This document shows positions 8,671 to 16,302 of a stretch of DNA of 29,079 nt, piece after piece; within the stretch, counting starts at the first letter, position 1; each line of letters begins with the position of its first letter. Below the pieces are notes generated by a model that was not told the origin of the DNA, did no database searches, and was given only the letters and a program-made list of their open reading frames with translations. The DNA comes from Bacillota bacterium. GTDB taxonomy: Bacteria; Bacillota; Clostridia; Acetivibrionales; DTU013. The position numbers and the translations under genes were made by a program. The stretch spans positions 1-29,079 of the forward strand of contig JAEYOM010000047.1 in assembly GCA_023411715.1 (NCBI GenBank), read 5' to 3'.

Positions 8671-8952
8671 ATGATTAAAATCAATCTCCAGCTGTTCGCT
8701 CATAAAAAGGGAGTCGGCAGCTCCAGAAATGGCCGTGACAGTGCGGCTCAGAGACTCGGTGTAAAGAGGGCTGACGGACAGTTCGTACTGGCCGGCAATA
8801 TTCTCGTAAGACAGAGAGGCACAAAGATTCATCCTGGCGAAAATGTAGGAATCGGAAAGGATGACACCCTTTTTGCTCTGGCTGAAGGCAAAGTCAAGTT
8901 TGCGAGACTGGGCAAGGACAAAAAGCAGGTCAGTATAGTAGCAAACCAATAA
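8671..8952 (+). CDS. rpmA: 50S ribosomal protein L27, with Prp-cleaved N-terminus
   Basis: A 93-residue L27. The protein starts MIKINLQLFAHKKGVGSS: the NLQLFA segment is the Firmicutes-type extension, and Prp is expected to cut after Ala10 to expose HKKG, the tail that reaches the peptidyl-transferase centre. The ATG at 8671 has GAGGAGGTG seven bases upstream; an in-frame ATG at 8650 lies inside prp and before that ribosome site. A strong terminator follows within 15 bp. Confidence 0.97.
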   Translation: MIKINLQLFAHKKGVGSSRNGRDSAAQRLGVKRADGQFVLAGNILVRQRGTKIHPGENVGIGKDDTLFALAEGKVKFARLGKDKKQVSIVANQ

Positions 8953-8964
8953 GTAAAAAATAAG

Positions 8965-8991
8965 TCCCGGCGAGCGAGCCGGGATTTTTTT
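8965..8991 (+). terminator. Rho-independent terminator of the rplU-prp-rpmA operon
   Basis: TCCCGGC (8965-8971) and GCCGGGA (8978-8984) form a 7-bp stem with a 6-nt loop, followed by seven T residues. It lies 12 bp after the rpmA stop. Confidence 0.9.
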
Positions 8992-9010
8992 CTCTGAAAG
9001 GAAACAGGTT

Positions 9011-10285
9011 ATGTTCATAGACCGTGCCAAAATACATATAAAAGCCGGAGACGGCGGTGATGGAAAGGTTTCCTTCCACAGGGAAAAGTATATCGCCGCC
9101 GGCGGACCAGACGGCGGAGACGGCGGCAAGGGCGGAGACGTTGTCCTTTTAGTCGATGAAGGGCTGAGGACTTTGATAGATTTTAAGTACAAGAAGAAGT
9201 ATTTCGCGGATAACGGCGAACCCGGCGGGCCTTCCAACCGTTCCGGCAAAGGCGGCGGCGACCTCACGATCAAGGTTCCCCCGGGAACGCTTGTAAAAGA
9301 CGAGGGGACCGGACGGATCCTCGCCGATATGACGAAACCCGGGCAGACCGTCGTTATTGCCAAGGGCGGCAAGGGCGGCGCGGGAAACCAGCATTTCGCA
9401 ACTGCGACAAGACAGGTGCCAAGCTTTGCGCGTGCCGGGGACCAGGGCGAGGAATACCATGTAGAGTTGGAATTGAAGACGATTGCAGACGTGGGTCTCG
9501 TTGGATTCCCGAATGCGGGCAAATCCACGATATTGTCCATGGTATCGGCAGCGACTCCGAAAATCGCGGATTACCCGTTTACAACGCTGGAGCCGAACCT
9601 TGGCGTAGTGAGCTTAGACGGAGGCAATAGCTTTGTACTGGCCGATATACCCGGCCTTATCGAGGGCGCTCACGAGGGCGTCGGACTTGGTTTTGAATTT
9701 CTGAGGCATGTCGAGCGGACCAGACTGCTGCTGCATGTGGTTGATATTGCCGGAGTTGACGGCAGGGACCCTTTGAGTGATTTCGACACGATCAATGCTG
9801 AGTTGAAACAGTACAATCCAAAGCTAGCCGAGAGGCCGCAGGTAGTTGCGGCAAACAAGGTCGATCTGCCCGAGGGCAGGGAAAACCTTGAGGGATTCAC
9901 GAAGGCTATAGAAGAAAAAGGCTACAGGGTATTTCCAATTTCTGCGGCGACAAATAAAGGCGTCAAAGAGCTGATGTACTACGTAGCAGAACAGCTTCGC
10001 GAACTGCCTGAGGCTGTGCCGCTGACGGAAGAAACCGGCGAAGTCGTTTATACCGCTGAGGAAGAGGAGCCGTTCTCGGTTCGCAGGGAAGGGAATGTTT
10101 ATATAGTCGAAGGCAGCTGGATCCGAAAGGTCGTAGGGTCCACCAACTTCAACATTTATGAGTCCATACAGTACTTCCAGCGTTCGCTCAAAAGCAGGGG
10201 AGTCATAGATGCTCTTGAAAAGCTCGGTATAAATGAAGGCGACACTGTAAAGATCTACGATATAGAATTCGAGTATATAAGATAA
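9011..10285 (+). CDS. obgE: GTPase ObgE/CgtA
   Basis: A 424-residue Obg GTPase with all three domains. The glycine-rich Obg fold covers about residues 1-160 (AGDGGDGKVSFHREKY, PDGGDGGKGGDVV). The G domain has G1 GFPNAGKS at 165-172, G3 DIPGLIEGA and G4 NKVD. The C-terminal OCT domain has VVGSTNFNIYES and ends GDTVKIYDIEFEY, as in Gram-positive Obg. It acts in 50S subunit assembly and the stringent response. It lies after the L27 terminator but in the conserved rplU-rpmA-obgE-yhbY order. Confidence 0.98.
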   Translation: MFIDRAKIHIKAGDGGDGKVSFHREKYIAAGGPDGGDGGKGGDVVLLVDEGLRTLIDFKYKKKYFADNGEPGGPSNRSGKGGGDLTIKVPPGTLVKDEGTGRILADMTKPGQTVVIAKGGKGGAGNQHFATATRQVPSFARAGDQGEEYHVELELKTIADVGLVGFPNAGKSTILSMVSAATPKIADYPFTTLEPNLGVVSLDGGNSFVLADIPGLIEGAHEGVGLGFEFLRHVERTRLLLHVVDIAGVDGRDPLSDFDTINAELKQYNPKLAERPQVVAANKVDLPEGRENLEGFTKAIEEKGYRVFPISAATNKGVKELMYYVAEQLRELPEAVPLTEETGEVVYTAEEEEPFSVRREGNVYIVEGSWIRKVVGSTNFNIYESIQYFQRSLKSRGVIDALEKLGINEGDTVKIYDIEFEYIR

Positions 10286-10358
10286 GTCTGCCGGCGTTGG
10301 GCAGAGGCAATATTCGCGCAAGCCGTAAATATGATATAAAAGTAAGGATGGAAAGAAT

Positions 10359-10652
10359 ATGCTGACAAGCAAACAGAGAAGTTATCTCAGAGGTCTGGCC
10401 AACACCATCGATCCTATTTTCCAGGTAGGCAAGGGCGGTATCGGCGACAACCTCGTAAAGCAGTTCAATGATGCGCTCGAAGCCAGGGAGCTGATAAAGG
10501 CGACGGTTTTAAGAAATGCGGAAGCCAATGCGAGGGAAATATGCGAGGAGATCGCCGAAAGGACCGGCGCCGATGTCGTTCAGGTCATAGGCAACAGGTT
10601 CGTGCTTTATAAGGAGTCGGAGAAGAATAAGGATATAAGTCTGAAGCTATAA
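10359..10652 (+). CDS. yhbY: YhbY/CRM-domain RNA-binding protein
   Basis: A 97-residue single CRM-domain protein: MLTSKQRSYLRGLANTIDPI, then the GxGG-type motif QVGKGGIGDN, and the C-terminal VQVIGNRFVLYKE. YhbY associates with the large ribosomal subunit precursor. It starts 73 bp after obgE with GGATGGAAAGA as ribosome site. In many Firmicutes nadD, yqeK and rsfS follow; here the block stops at a terminator and the encapsulin operon comes next. Confidence 0.93.
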   Translation: MLTSKQRSYLRGLANTIDPIFQVGKGGIGDNLVKQFNDALEARELIKATVLRNAEANAREICEEIAERTGADVVQVIGNRFVLYKESEKNKDISLKL

Positions 10653-10678
10653 GGTATAAGGTATAAGGTATAAGGTAA
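10648..10678. repeat. Heptamer tandem repeat at the yhbY stop
   Basis: Four copies of TATAAGG run from the yhbY stop codon into the terminator. The first copy contains the TAA stop. No function is apparent; it looks like slippage. Confidence 0.6.
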
Positions 10679-10717
10679 GGGGTTGTCTGGTATTAAATAG
10701 TACCGGACAGCCCCTTT
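10679..10717 (+). terminator. Strong terminator closing the obgE-yhbY unit
   Basis: GGGGTTGTCTGGTA (10679-10692) pairs with TACCGGACAGCCCC (10701-10714): a 14-bp stem with two G-U pairs and a short loop, followed by TTT. It isolates the encapsulin operon from the housekeeping block. Confidence 0.8.
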
Positions 10718-10812
10718 AGCAGTTCGCCCGATTCGAACGTCCGGCCCTTGCCATCTTAAAGAATCATCATAGCATTTGCCATTACCAATACTCGTTATGT
10801 TAATCACTTATA

Positions 10813-10873
10813 AAATTTCAATCGCATATATTATAAAGAAATGCATATTTTTTGTTTGGTAAATTTCAATCAC
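10813..10873. repeat. Direct repeat in the encapsulin leader
   Basis: AAATTTCAATCGC (10813-10825) recurs as AAATTTCAATCAC (10861-10873), 48 bp apart, both inside the AT-rich leader of the encapsulin gene; the second copy is 27 bp before the start codon. They could be operator sites or chance AT-rich repeats. Confidence 0.4.
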
Positions 10874-10899
10874 CAATATGGCACGAAGAGGTGTTATGA

Positions 10900-11886
10900 A
10901 TGAGTTATTATGACAATCCGATACCCCAATACAGCTTGTCACCAAATACTGCAAAGAATTTGTCCCATAGAACGATATCTGTCCCCATGATGGAGGCAAT
11001 TACCCCACGATGGTTTCTTACCTTCCTTCCGTGGGTTTCTGTAGAAGCGGGCATGTATCGCCTGAATAAGACCCAGAAATATAATGAAACAGTGGACGGA
11101 GAGAACGTTTACCTGGAAAAGCTGCCTGAGCTGCTTTCGTCCCGTTTAGGAGAACACGAAATACCGCAAACCTTTCCGGATTATGAGGAAAACCCGAAAG
11201 AGTATACCCTAAGTTTAGTTCAAACAATTCTAAGGGTGAATGGCCAGGTCACAGATCTTTTTAATTCTCCTATCAATCAACTGGAGCAGCAAATGCGGCT
11301 TACTGTTGAAGCAATGAAGGAGCAGCAGGAATGGGAGATGATTAATAACGGGGAGTTTGGTTTGATCAATTCAGTGGCACCGTCCATGAGAGTACAATCG
11401 AGAACCGGAGCACCGACTCCTGATGATATGGACGAATTACTTGCAAGGGTGTGGAAGAAACCTGCATTCTTCCTGGCACATCCGAAAGCAATAGCTGCTT
11501 TTGGACGGGAATGTACCCGAAGGGGAGTCCCTCCTGCCACGGTCAATCTTTATGGTTCACCTTTTCTGACATGGCGGGGAGTTCCCATTGTTCCATGCGA
11601 TAAATTATTGGTAGATGAAAGCCCATATAAGAAATCTGATTCCGGGAAGACCAATATTCTCTTAATGAGGGTTGGCGAAAGAGACCAGGGTGTCATTGGA
11701 CTGCATCAGCCGGGCTTGCCTGAGGAAGCCTCTGTCCCCAGTTTGACTGTGCGATTTGCCGGAATCGATAATAGAGGGGTCGCTTCCTATATTATGACCT
11801 TGTATTACGGAGTAGCTGTTTTAACGGATGATTCCCTGGGCATGCTGGAAAATGTAGAGGTGGGAAGGTACCATGAATATCAATAG
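10900..11886 (+). CDS. Family 2A encapsulin shell protein (SrpI-like)
   Basis: A 328-residue protein resembling the Family 2A encapsulin shell (SrpI of Synechococcus), a HK97-fold subunit that self-assembles into a protein nanocompartment. The N-terminus SLSPNTAKNLSHRTISVPMMEAITPRWFLTFLPWVSVEAG is the family hallmark (about residues 8-50), followed by the E-loop region and the C-terminal VRFAGIDNRGVASYIMTLYYGVAVLTDDSLGMLENV. There is no inserted cyclic-nucleotide-binding domain, which excludes Family 2B. The start has AAGAGGTG seven bases upstream. The next gene, a cysteine desulfurase, overlaps it by 14 nt, the standard cargo pairing of Family 2A. Composition differs from the ribosomal block, hinting at acquisition. 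Family call by memory of conserved motifs, no search run. Confidence 0.9.
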   Translation: MSYYDNPIPQYSLSPNTAKNLSHRTISVPMMEAITPRWFLTFLPWVSVEAGMYRLNKTQKYNETVDGENVYLEKLPELLSSRLGEHEIPQTFPDYEENPKEYTLSLVQTILRVNGQVTDLFNSPINQLEQQMRLTVEAMKEQQEWEMINNGEFGLINSVAPSMRVQSRTGAPTPDDMDELLARVWKKPAFFLAHPKAIAAFGRECTRRGVPPATVNLYGSPFLTWRGVPIVPCDKLLVDESPYKKSDSGKTNILLMRVGERDQGVIGLHQPGLPEEASVPSLTVRFAGIDNRGVASYIMTLYYGVAVLTDDSLGMLENVEVGRYHEYQ

Positions 11887-13267
11887 GCCGGAAGATTTGG
11901 GCGGTAGAAGTCGCAATATCATCAGCCAGCTTGTCAATGATCTCTACAGCGAAGAAGTGAGCTCTGGAATGATCGGAGATAGTGAGTATTACTTTTTACC
12001 GGGGTATCAATCATCACCTATTCAAAAGCAAGCGTTTGTCCCTGGTTACAAACCCGGCCTGGATGTTTATTCTATCCGTAAAGACTTCCCGATTCTGCAA
12101 AGGAGAATAAACGGCCGGCCACTGGTATGGCTTGATAATGCTGCAACAACCCAGAAACCATCATGTGTTATGGACGCATTGAGCCGGTATTACAGTGAGT
12201 ACAACTCGAATATCCATCGAGGTGCTCATACACTCGCAAAACTTGCTACAAATGCATATGAATCAGCAAGGGAAAAAGTACGGGGCTTCATCGGAGCTTC
12301 CTCAGCCGATGAAGTAATCTTCGTACGAGGTACTACGGAGGCTGTCAACCTTGTGGCTGAAAGCTTTGGTGGTATGACGGTAAAAGAGGGCGATGAAATT
12401 ATACTGACGATGATGGAGCATCATTCCAATATTGTACCCTGGCAGAAACTGCAGCAGGAAAAAGGTGCGGTTATTAAAGTTGTACCCATCAATGATCGTG
12501 GGGAGATCATGATGGATGAATATGAAAAGCTTCTGACCCCCAGAACCAGGATCGTTTCCGTTACCCATGTATCCAACGTGCTTGGAACAATCAATCCTGT
12601 GCAATTGATGATTGAGATGGCGCACAAACATGGCGCATACGTCGTGGTTGACGGAGCTCAATCTGTTCCTCACATAAAAGTTGATGTTAGTGCACTGGAT
12701 GTTGATTTTTATGCTTTCTCGGGGCATAAGGTGTATGGACCGACCGGAATTGGCGTATTGTATGGCAAAAAAGCTCTGCTGGAAGCAATGCCGCCGTGGC
12801 AAAGAGGCGGAGGTATGATAAAGGATGTAAGCTTCAATGAAACAATATATAACAGCGTGCCATATAAGTTTGAAGCAGGTACAGGAAATATAGCAGATGC
12901 AATAGGCCTTGGATCGGCTATTGATTATATTCAAAAAATCGGAATAGAGAACGTCGAAAGACATGAAAAAGAATTGACAGTATATGTCATGGAAAGACTG
13001 CGCCAAATACCCGGGGTCCATATCATTGGAACCGCACCTGATAAAACAAGTGTAATTTCATTTATTATAGATCGTGTCCCTCCGGACAAGGCTGCACAGA
13101 TACTTAATCAGGACGGGATTGCCGTCCGTTCAGGTCATCACTGTGCCCAGCCTGTCTTGCGCAGATACGGCTTATGCAGCTCTGTCCGTGCGTCTCTGGG
13201 TATCTACAATACGAGGGAGGAGACTGACTGTTTGGTGAACTCCGTTCTGAAAATAGCACTGAGCTAA
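11873..13267 (+). CDS. Encapsulin cargo: SufS-type cysteine desulfurase with N-terminal extension
   Basis: A 464-residue PLP enzyme that takes sulfur from cysteine to give alanine and an enzyme-bound persulfide. SufS homology starts near residue 63 (LDVYSIRKDFPILQRRINGR). PLP-site text EHHSNIVPW and VDGAQSVPH is present, the Schiff-base lysine is Lys286 (FSGHKVYGPTGIG), and the persulfide cysteine is Cys424 in RSGHHCAQPVLRRYG. Residues 1-62 precede the enzyme fold and lack SufS similarity; they are rich in Ser, Asn and Gly and hold two PGY motifs (LPGYQ, VPGYK). In Family 2A systems such an extension loads the enzyme into the shell, though it is usually longer. It overlaps the shell gene by 14 nt, so synthesis is coupled. 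Its stop overlaps that of the opposing DUF4364 gene. Confidence 0.9.
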   Translation: MNINRPEDLGGRSRNIISQLVNDLYSEEVSSGMIGDSEYYFLPGYQSSPIQKQAFVPGYKPGLDVYSIRKDFPILQRRINGRPLVWLDNAATTQKPSCVMDALSRYYSEYNSNIHRGAHTLAKLATNAYESAREKVRGFIGASSADEVIFVRGTTEAVNLVAESFGGMTVKEGDEIILTMMEHHSNIVPWQKLQQEKGAVIKVVPINDRGEIMMDEYEKLLTPRTRIVSVTHVSNVLGTINPVQLMIEMAHKHGAYVVVDGAQSVPHIKVDVSALDVDFYAFSGHKVYGPTGIGVLYGKKALLEAMPPWQRGGGMIKDVSFNETIYNSVPYKFEAGTGNIADAIGLGSAIDYIQKIGIENVERHEKELTVYVMERLRQIPGVHIIGTAPDKTSVISFIIDRVPPDKAAQILNQDGIAVRSGHHCAQPVLRRYGLCSSVRASLGIYNTREETDCLVNSVLKIALS

Positions 13268-13809
13268 TCGTGCTTTCTTTGCTTGGTAAGTGATTCAATG
13301 ATTTCGGCGTATATCTCCGACGAATGGTTTTTCCAGTTGTCGCAGATGCAGCGTGCGTCTTTTTTAGTGCCCACGGCAGTTCTGAGTTCTATCAGAGGAA
13401 AATTTACCTCCCCGATCTTACATATGACGGTAAACTGGTTTTCTCCTTCGGGAACGAAATCTGCCGTAATCAGTGACTCTTCCCTGATGTCCTTTCGAAC
13501 GGTTGTCGTCTGGTTATCAAGCTGCTTTTTTATCCCTTCGGGTATGAGATTGAGAAAATACTGTAAGGTCTTGCTGCCGGCATCCGTCAAAATATATGAC
13601 CTTGCAGCCGCTTCTCCGGACGTCCCGACCAGTCCGCTCTCCGACAATTCGTTTAAGCATTGCTGGAACATGAAATAGTTCATCAGCCGCGTTTCCAGTA
13701 CAAGACGCGTTATATGGCTGTTGCCGGACGGTATGCCCAGCTTTTTCAATATATACATGATTATGAGCTTGTTTTGAACTATTTCTTTGCTGCTACCCAG
13801 AGAATTCAT
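13264..13809 (-). CDS. DUF4364 family protein
   Basis: A 181-residue protein of the clostridial DUF4364 family: an N-terminal winged-helix-like part (QNKLIIMYILKKLGIPSGNSHITRLVLE, about residues 10-75, with a GLVGTSGEAAARSYILTDAG wing) and a C-terminal beta-rich domain. It is likely a DNA-binding regulator, but no target is known. ATG with TAGGAGG eight bases upstream fixes the start. It runs tail-to-tail into the cysteine desulfurase, the two stop codons overlapping by 2 bases; no terminator separates them. Confidence 0.85.
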   Translation of the reverse strand: MNSLGSSKEIVQNKLIIMYILKKLGIPSGNSHITRLVLETRLMNYFMFQQCLNELSESGLVGTSGEAAARSYILTDAGSKTLQYFLNLIPEGIKKQLDNQTTTVRKDIREESLITADFVPEGENQFTVICKIGEVNFPLIELRTAVGTKKDARCICDNWKNHSSEIYAEIIESLTKQRKHD

Positions 13810-13917
13810 TCAAACCTCCTAAATCTCATTGATCCCCGGCAGCTTGAAATAGAAATGTTTCCGGAGACATATGTACCAATTATAGCATAAGATAGCCGGC
13901 TGTGATATCATTATTGT

Positions 13918-13969
13918 TGAGAGGCGATATTTGATTAGTGAGAGGCGATACTTGATTAGTGAGAGGCGA
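13918..13969 (+). repeat. 21-bp tandem repeat carrying a ribosome site
   Basis: About two and a half copies of a unit beginning GAGAGGCGATA and ending TTGATTAGT. Each copy contains GAGAGG, and only the last is correctly placed (8 nt) before the ATG of the next gene. The repeat therefore presents decoy or spare ribosome sites. Confidence 0.65.
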
Positions 13970-13974
13970 CTTGA

Positions 13975-14739
13975 ATGCAGGGAAATAATAAATATGAAAA
14001 TCTGAGGAATAGGCTTGAACGATTGATAGTAGATATGGGAGCCTCATTTGCAGGCTTTTCAAATGTATACGGCAAATTACCCGAACGGCTGAAAAAGTAT
14101 CCTTATGCCATTACCTTCGGGATAAGGCTGTCTGACGCCATAATAGACGAAATAGACGGTAAGCCGACCGTAACTTATTTCAACCATTACCGCTCGGTCA
14201 ATGCCATGATCGATCAGATCGCTCTCAGAGCCTTGCTTTTTATCCAGGAGAATGGCTGTAACGCCTATACCATAGGCGCTTCCCAAAGCGACCCGGGAGC
14301 TGCCGAGCCATACAGCGGCGTTTTCCCGCATAAAACGGGCGCTGTACTGTCAGGCATGGGCTGGATAGGCAAAAACGGTCTTTTCGTCCACAAGGATTAC
14401 GGACCGAGGGTCAGATTGGGAACCATACTGACAGACGCAGAAATTCCTTGCGATAATACAGTCGCGGAAAGCGGATGTTCGGACTGTAACAGGTGCGTCG
14501 ATGCCTGTCCCGCGATGGCCCTTACCGGAAAGGCATGGAAGCCCGGTACACCCCGTGATACGCTTGTCGACGCCAAGGCATGTTCGGAGTATATGAACAG
14601 CAACTTCAAGCATATCGGGCGCGGTTCCGTATGCGGAATCTGTATCAAAGTCTGCCCGCACAGGATGAAAACCTTAAGTCAGAGCGGCAATGATATTTTT
14701 TCCAAAGTGGTTAGCGGGAAGCTCGAAATTCCGATATAG
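13975..14739 (+). CDS. Short QueG-like 4Fe-4S protein
   Basis: A 254-residue cytosolic iron-sulfur protein related to epoxyqueuosine reductase. The N-terminal DUF1730-like part spans about residues 10-160 (LPERLKKYPYAITFGIRL, HKTGAVLSGMGWIGKNGLF). Two ferredoxin-type clusters follow: CSDCNRCVDACP from Cys168 and CGICIKVCPHR from Cys220. Full QueG is about 380 residues with C-terminal HEAT-like repeats; these are absent, and the active-site context is only partly conserved. It is therefore probably a paralogous reductase-like protein common in anaerobes rather than the queuosine enzyme. The gene begins at ATG 13975 after the last GAGAGG of a tandem repeat. Confidence 0.75.
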   Translation: MQGNNKYENLRNRLERLIVDMGASFAGFSNVYGKLPERLKKYPYAITFGIRLSDAIIDEIDGKPTVTYFNHYRSVNAMIDQIALRALLFIQENGCNAYTIGASQSDPGAAEPYSGVFPHKTGAVLSGMGWIGKNGLFVHKDYGPRVRLGTILTDAEIPCDNTVAESGCSDCNRCVDACPAMALTGKAWKPGTPRDTLVDAKACSEYMNSNFKHIGRGSVCGICIKVCPHRMKTLSQSGNDIFSKVVSGKLEIPI

Positions 14740-14910
14740 ATTATGAAATCGGCATTTCGGCAAATACTGGCTTCTGGTTTTGAACCGGCGCATTGGTGGA
14801 AAAGCTAAGTTAGGTCAAGATACGAAATTGTGCTATATCAAAGCAGGTATAAAAAAAGAAACACATAATAGATGCAGACGCATCATAAAAATTTGTTAAC
14901 GGAGACAGGG

Positions 14911-15010
14911 AGGATGTTTAGCGCCATTCAGGCGCGGATTACCTTTAAAACATACAAGGGAGGATGTTTAGCGCCATTCAGGCGCGGATTACCTTTAATA
15001 CATTCAAAGG
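14911..15010 (+). promoter_or_regulatory. Structured 5'-UTR element, copies 2 and 3 (tandem) before glgC
   Basis: Two exact-length 50-bp units (14911-14960, 14961-15010) that differ at only a few positions near the end. Each starts AGGATGTTTAGCGCC, forms a GCGCC/GGCGC hairpin with loop ATTCA, and the second ends on the glgC ribosome site AAGGAGGG. Copy 1 lies before the radical SAM gene at 3556. The outer stem seen in copy 1 is weaker here. Confidence 0.55.
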
Positions 15011-15021
15011 AGGGATCGGCG

Positions 15022-16302
15022 ATGTTCAAAAAGAAGATCATTGCTTTATTGCTCGCCGGGGGACAGGGAAGCAGACTTGGGGTACTGACAAAGAAGGCGG
15101 CAAAGCCTGCGGTGCTGTTCGGCGGTAAATACAGGATCATAGATTTCTCGCTCAGCAATTGCATCAATTCCGGCATAGACACAGTAGGCGTATTGACACA
15201 GTACCAGCCGCTGAAGCTCAATAACCATATCGGCATAGGCAAGCCCTGGGACATGGATAGAATGAATGGAGGAGTAACGATACTATCGCCATTCATGAAA
15301 GAAAGCAGCGGAGAGTGGTATAAAGGTACGGCTAACGCCATCAGTCAGAATATCGATTACATTGATAAAATGGCGCCCAAATATGTTATTATCCTGTCGG
15401 GGGATCATATTTACAAGATGAATTACTCCGAAATGCTGGCTTTCCATATTAAAAATAATGCGGAGGCGACTATATCGGTCATTGATGTTCCGTACGACGA
15501 AGCCTCCAGATACGGCATCATGAATGCCGATCAAAACGGCAGGATATACGAATTCGAAGAAAAACCCGAAAATCCCAAAAGTACTCTTGCGTCCATGGGT
15601 GTCTACATATTTACATGGGACGTACTTAGGGATTACCTGCTGCGCGATGAGCAGCTGGAAAACTCTGATCATGATTTCGGAAAGGATGTCATCCCGACCA
15701 TGCTGGCGGAAGGCAGGAGCCTATGGGCATACAAATTCGTCGGCTACTGGAAGGACGTGGGGACGATACAGGCATTTTGGGAGTCAAATATGGACCTTGT
15801 AAGCAGGGTACCGGAGTTCAACCTCTACGACCAGCAATGGAAGATCTATACGCCGAACCCCGTGAAACCGCCGCACTACGTGGCGCCATCCGGCAGTATT
15901 ACCACGTCGATCATTGCCGAAGGTTGTATGATATATGGGCAGGTTAGAAATTCCGTTCTTTTCCCGGGTGTCTATGTGGGAAAGGATACTATCATCGATA
16001 ATTCAATCATTATGTCCAATTCACATATCAGTGACAACTGCAGGCTCGATCACTGTATCATCGGCGAAAATGTCGCTGTCGGGAGCAACGTGATTATTGG
16101 GCAGGGCGATAATATCCCGAACGAACACAAACCCGGGATATACAATTCCGGAATAACGGTCGTCGGTGAAGGCGCCGACATACCTGACGAATCTGTTATA
16201 GGCAGGAATGTCATGATCGATATACATGCCCGACGCGAAGACTTCTGCTCCCCCGAGATCCCTTCCGGCTCCAGTATATATAATGGGGGTGTTTGTGAAT
16301 GA
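15022..16302 (+). CDS. glgC: Glucose-1-phosphate adenylyltransferase, catalytic subunit
   Basis: A 426-residue ADP-glucose pyrophosphorylase. It has the nucleotidyl-transferase motif ALLLAGGQGSRLGVLTKKAAKPAV at residues 7-30, the substrate-site text WYKGTANAI and SGDHIYKMNY, FEEKPENPKS, and a C-terminal left-handed beta-helix of isoleucine-rich hexapeptides (about residues 295-400). It makes ADP-glucose for glycogen synthesis. Although the frame is open from 14872, AAGGAGGG seven bases before ATG 15022 and the family N-terminus decide the start. Its stop overlaps the glgD start by 4 nt (ATGA). Confidence 0.96.
   Translation: MFKKKIIALLLAGGQGSRLGVLTKKAAKPAVLFGGKYRIIDFSLSNCINSGIDTVGVLTQYQPLKLNNHIGIGKPWDMDRMNGGVTILSPFMKESSGEWYKGTANAISQNIDYIDKMAPKYVIILSGDHIYKMNYSEMLAFHIKNNAEATISVIDVPYDEASRYGIMNADQNGRIYEFEEKPENPKSTLASMGVYIFTWDVLRDYLLRDEQLENSDHDFGKDVIPTMLAEGRSLWAYKFVGYWKDVGTIQAFWESNMDLVSRVPEFNLYDQQWKIYTPNPVKPPHYVAPSGSITTSIIAEGCMIYGQVRNSVLFPGVYVGKDTIIDNSIIMSNSHISDNCRLDHCIIGENVAVGSNVIIGQGDNIPNEHKPGIYNSGITVVGEGADIPDESVIGRNVMIDIHARREDFCSPEIPSGSSIYNGGVCE

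Noticed and set aside
8608..9540. 310-codon minus-strand frame opposite rpmA and obgE
   Set aside because: It is antisense to two certain genes across a terminator and shows low-complexity Pro/Ser runs mirroring the glycine-rich Obg domain.
12302..13021. 239-codon open frame on the minus strand inside the cysteine desulfurase gene
   Set aside because: It is antisense to a fully conserved enzyme sequence, has no ribosome site and composition typical of a shadow frame.
14872..15021. Upstream in-frame extension of glgC starting at 14872
   Set aside because: It translates the tandem 50-bp element and lacks a ribosome site; GlgC homologues begin at the MFKKKIIALLLAGGQGSR-type start at 15022.
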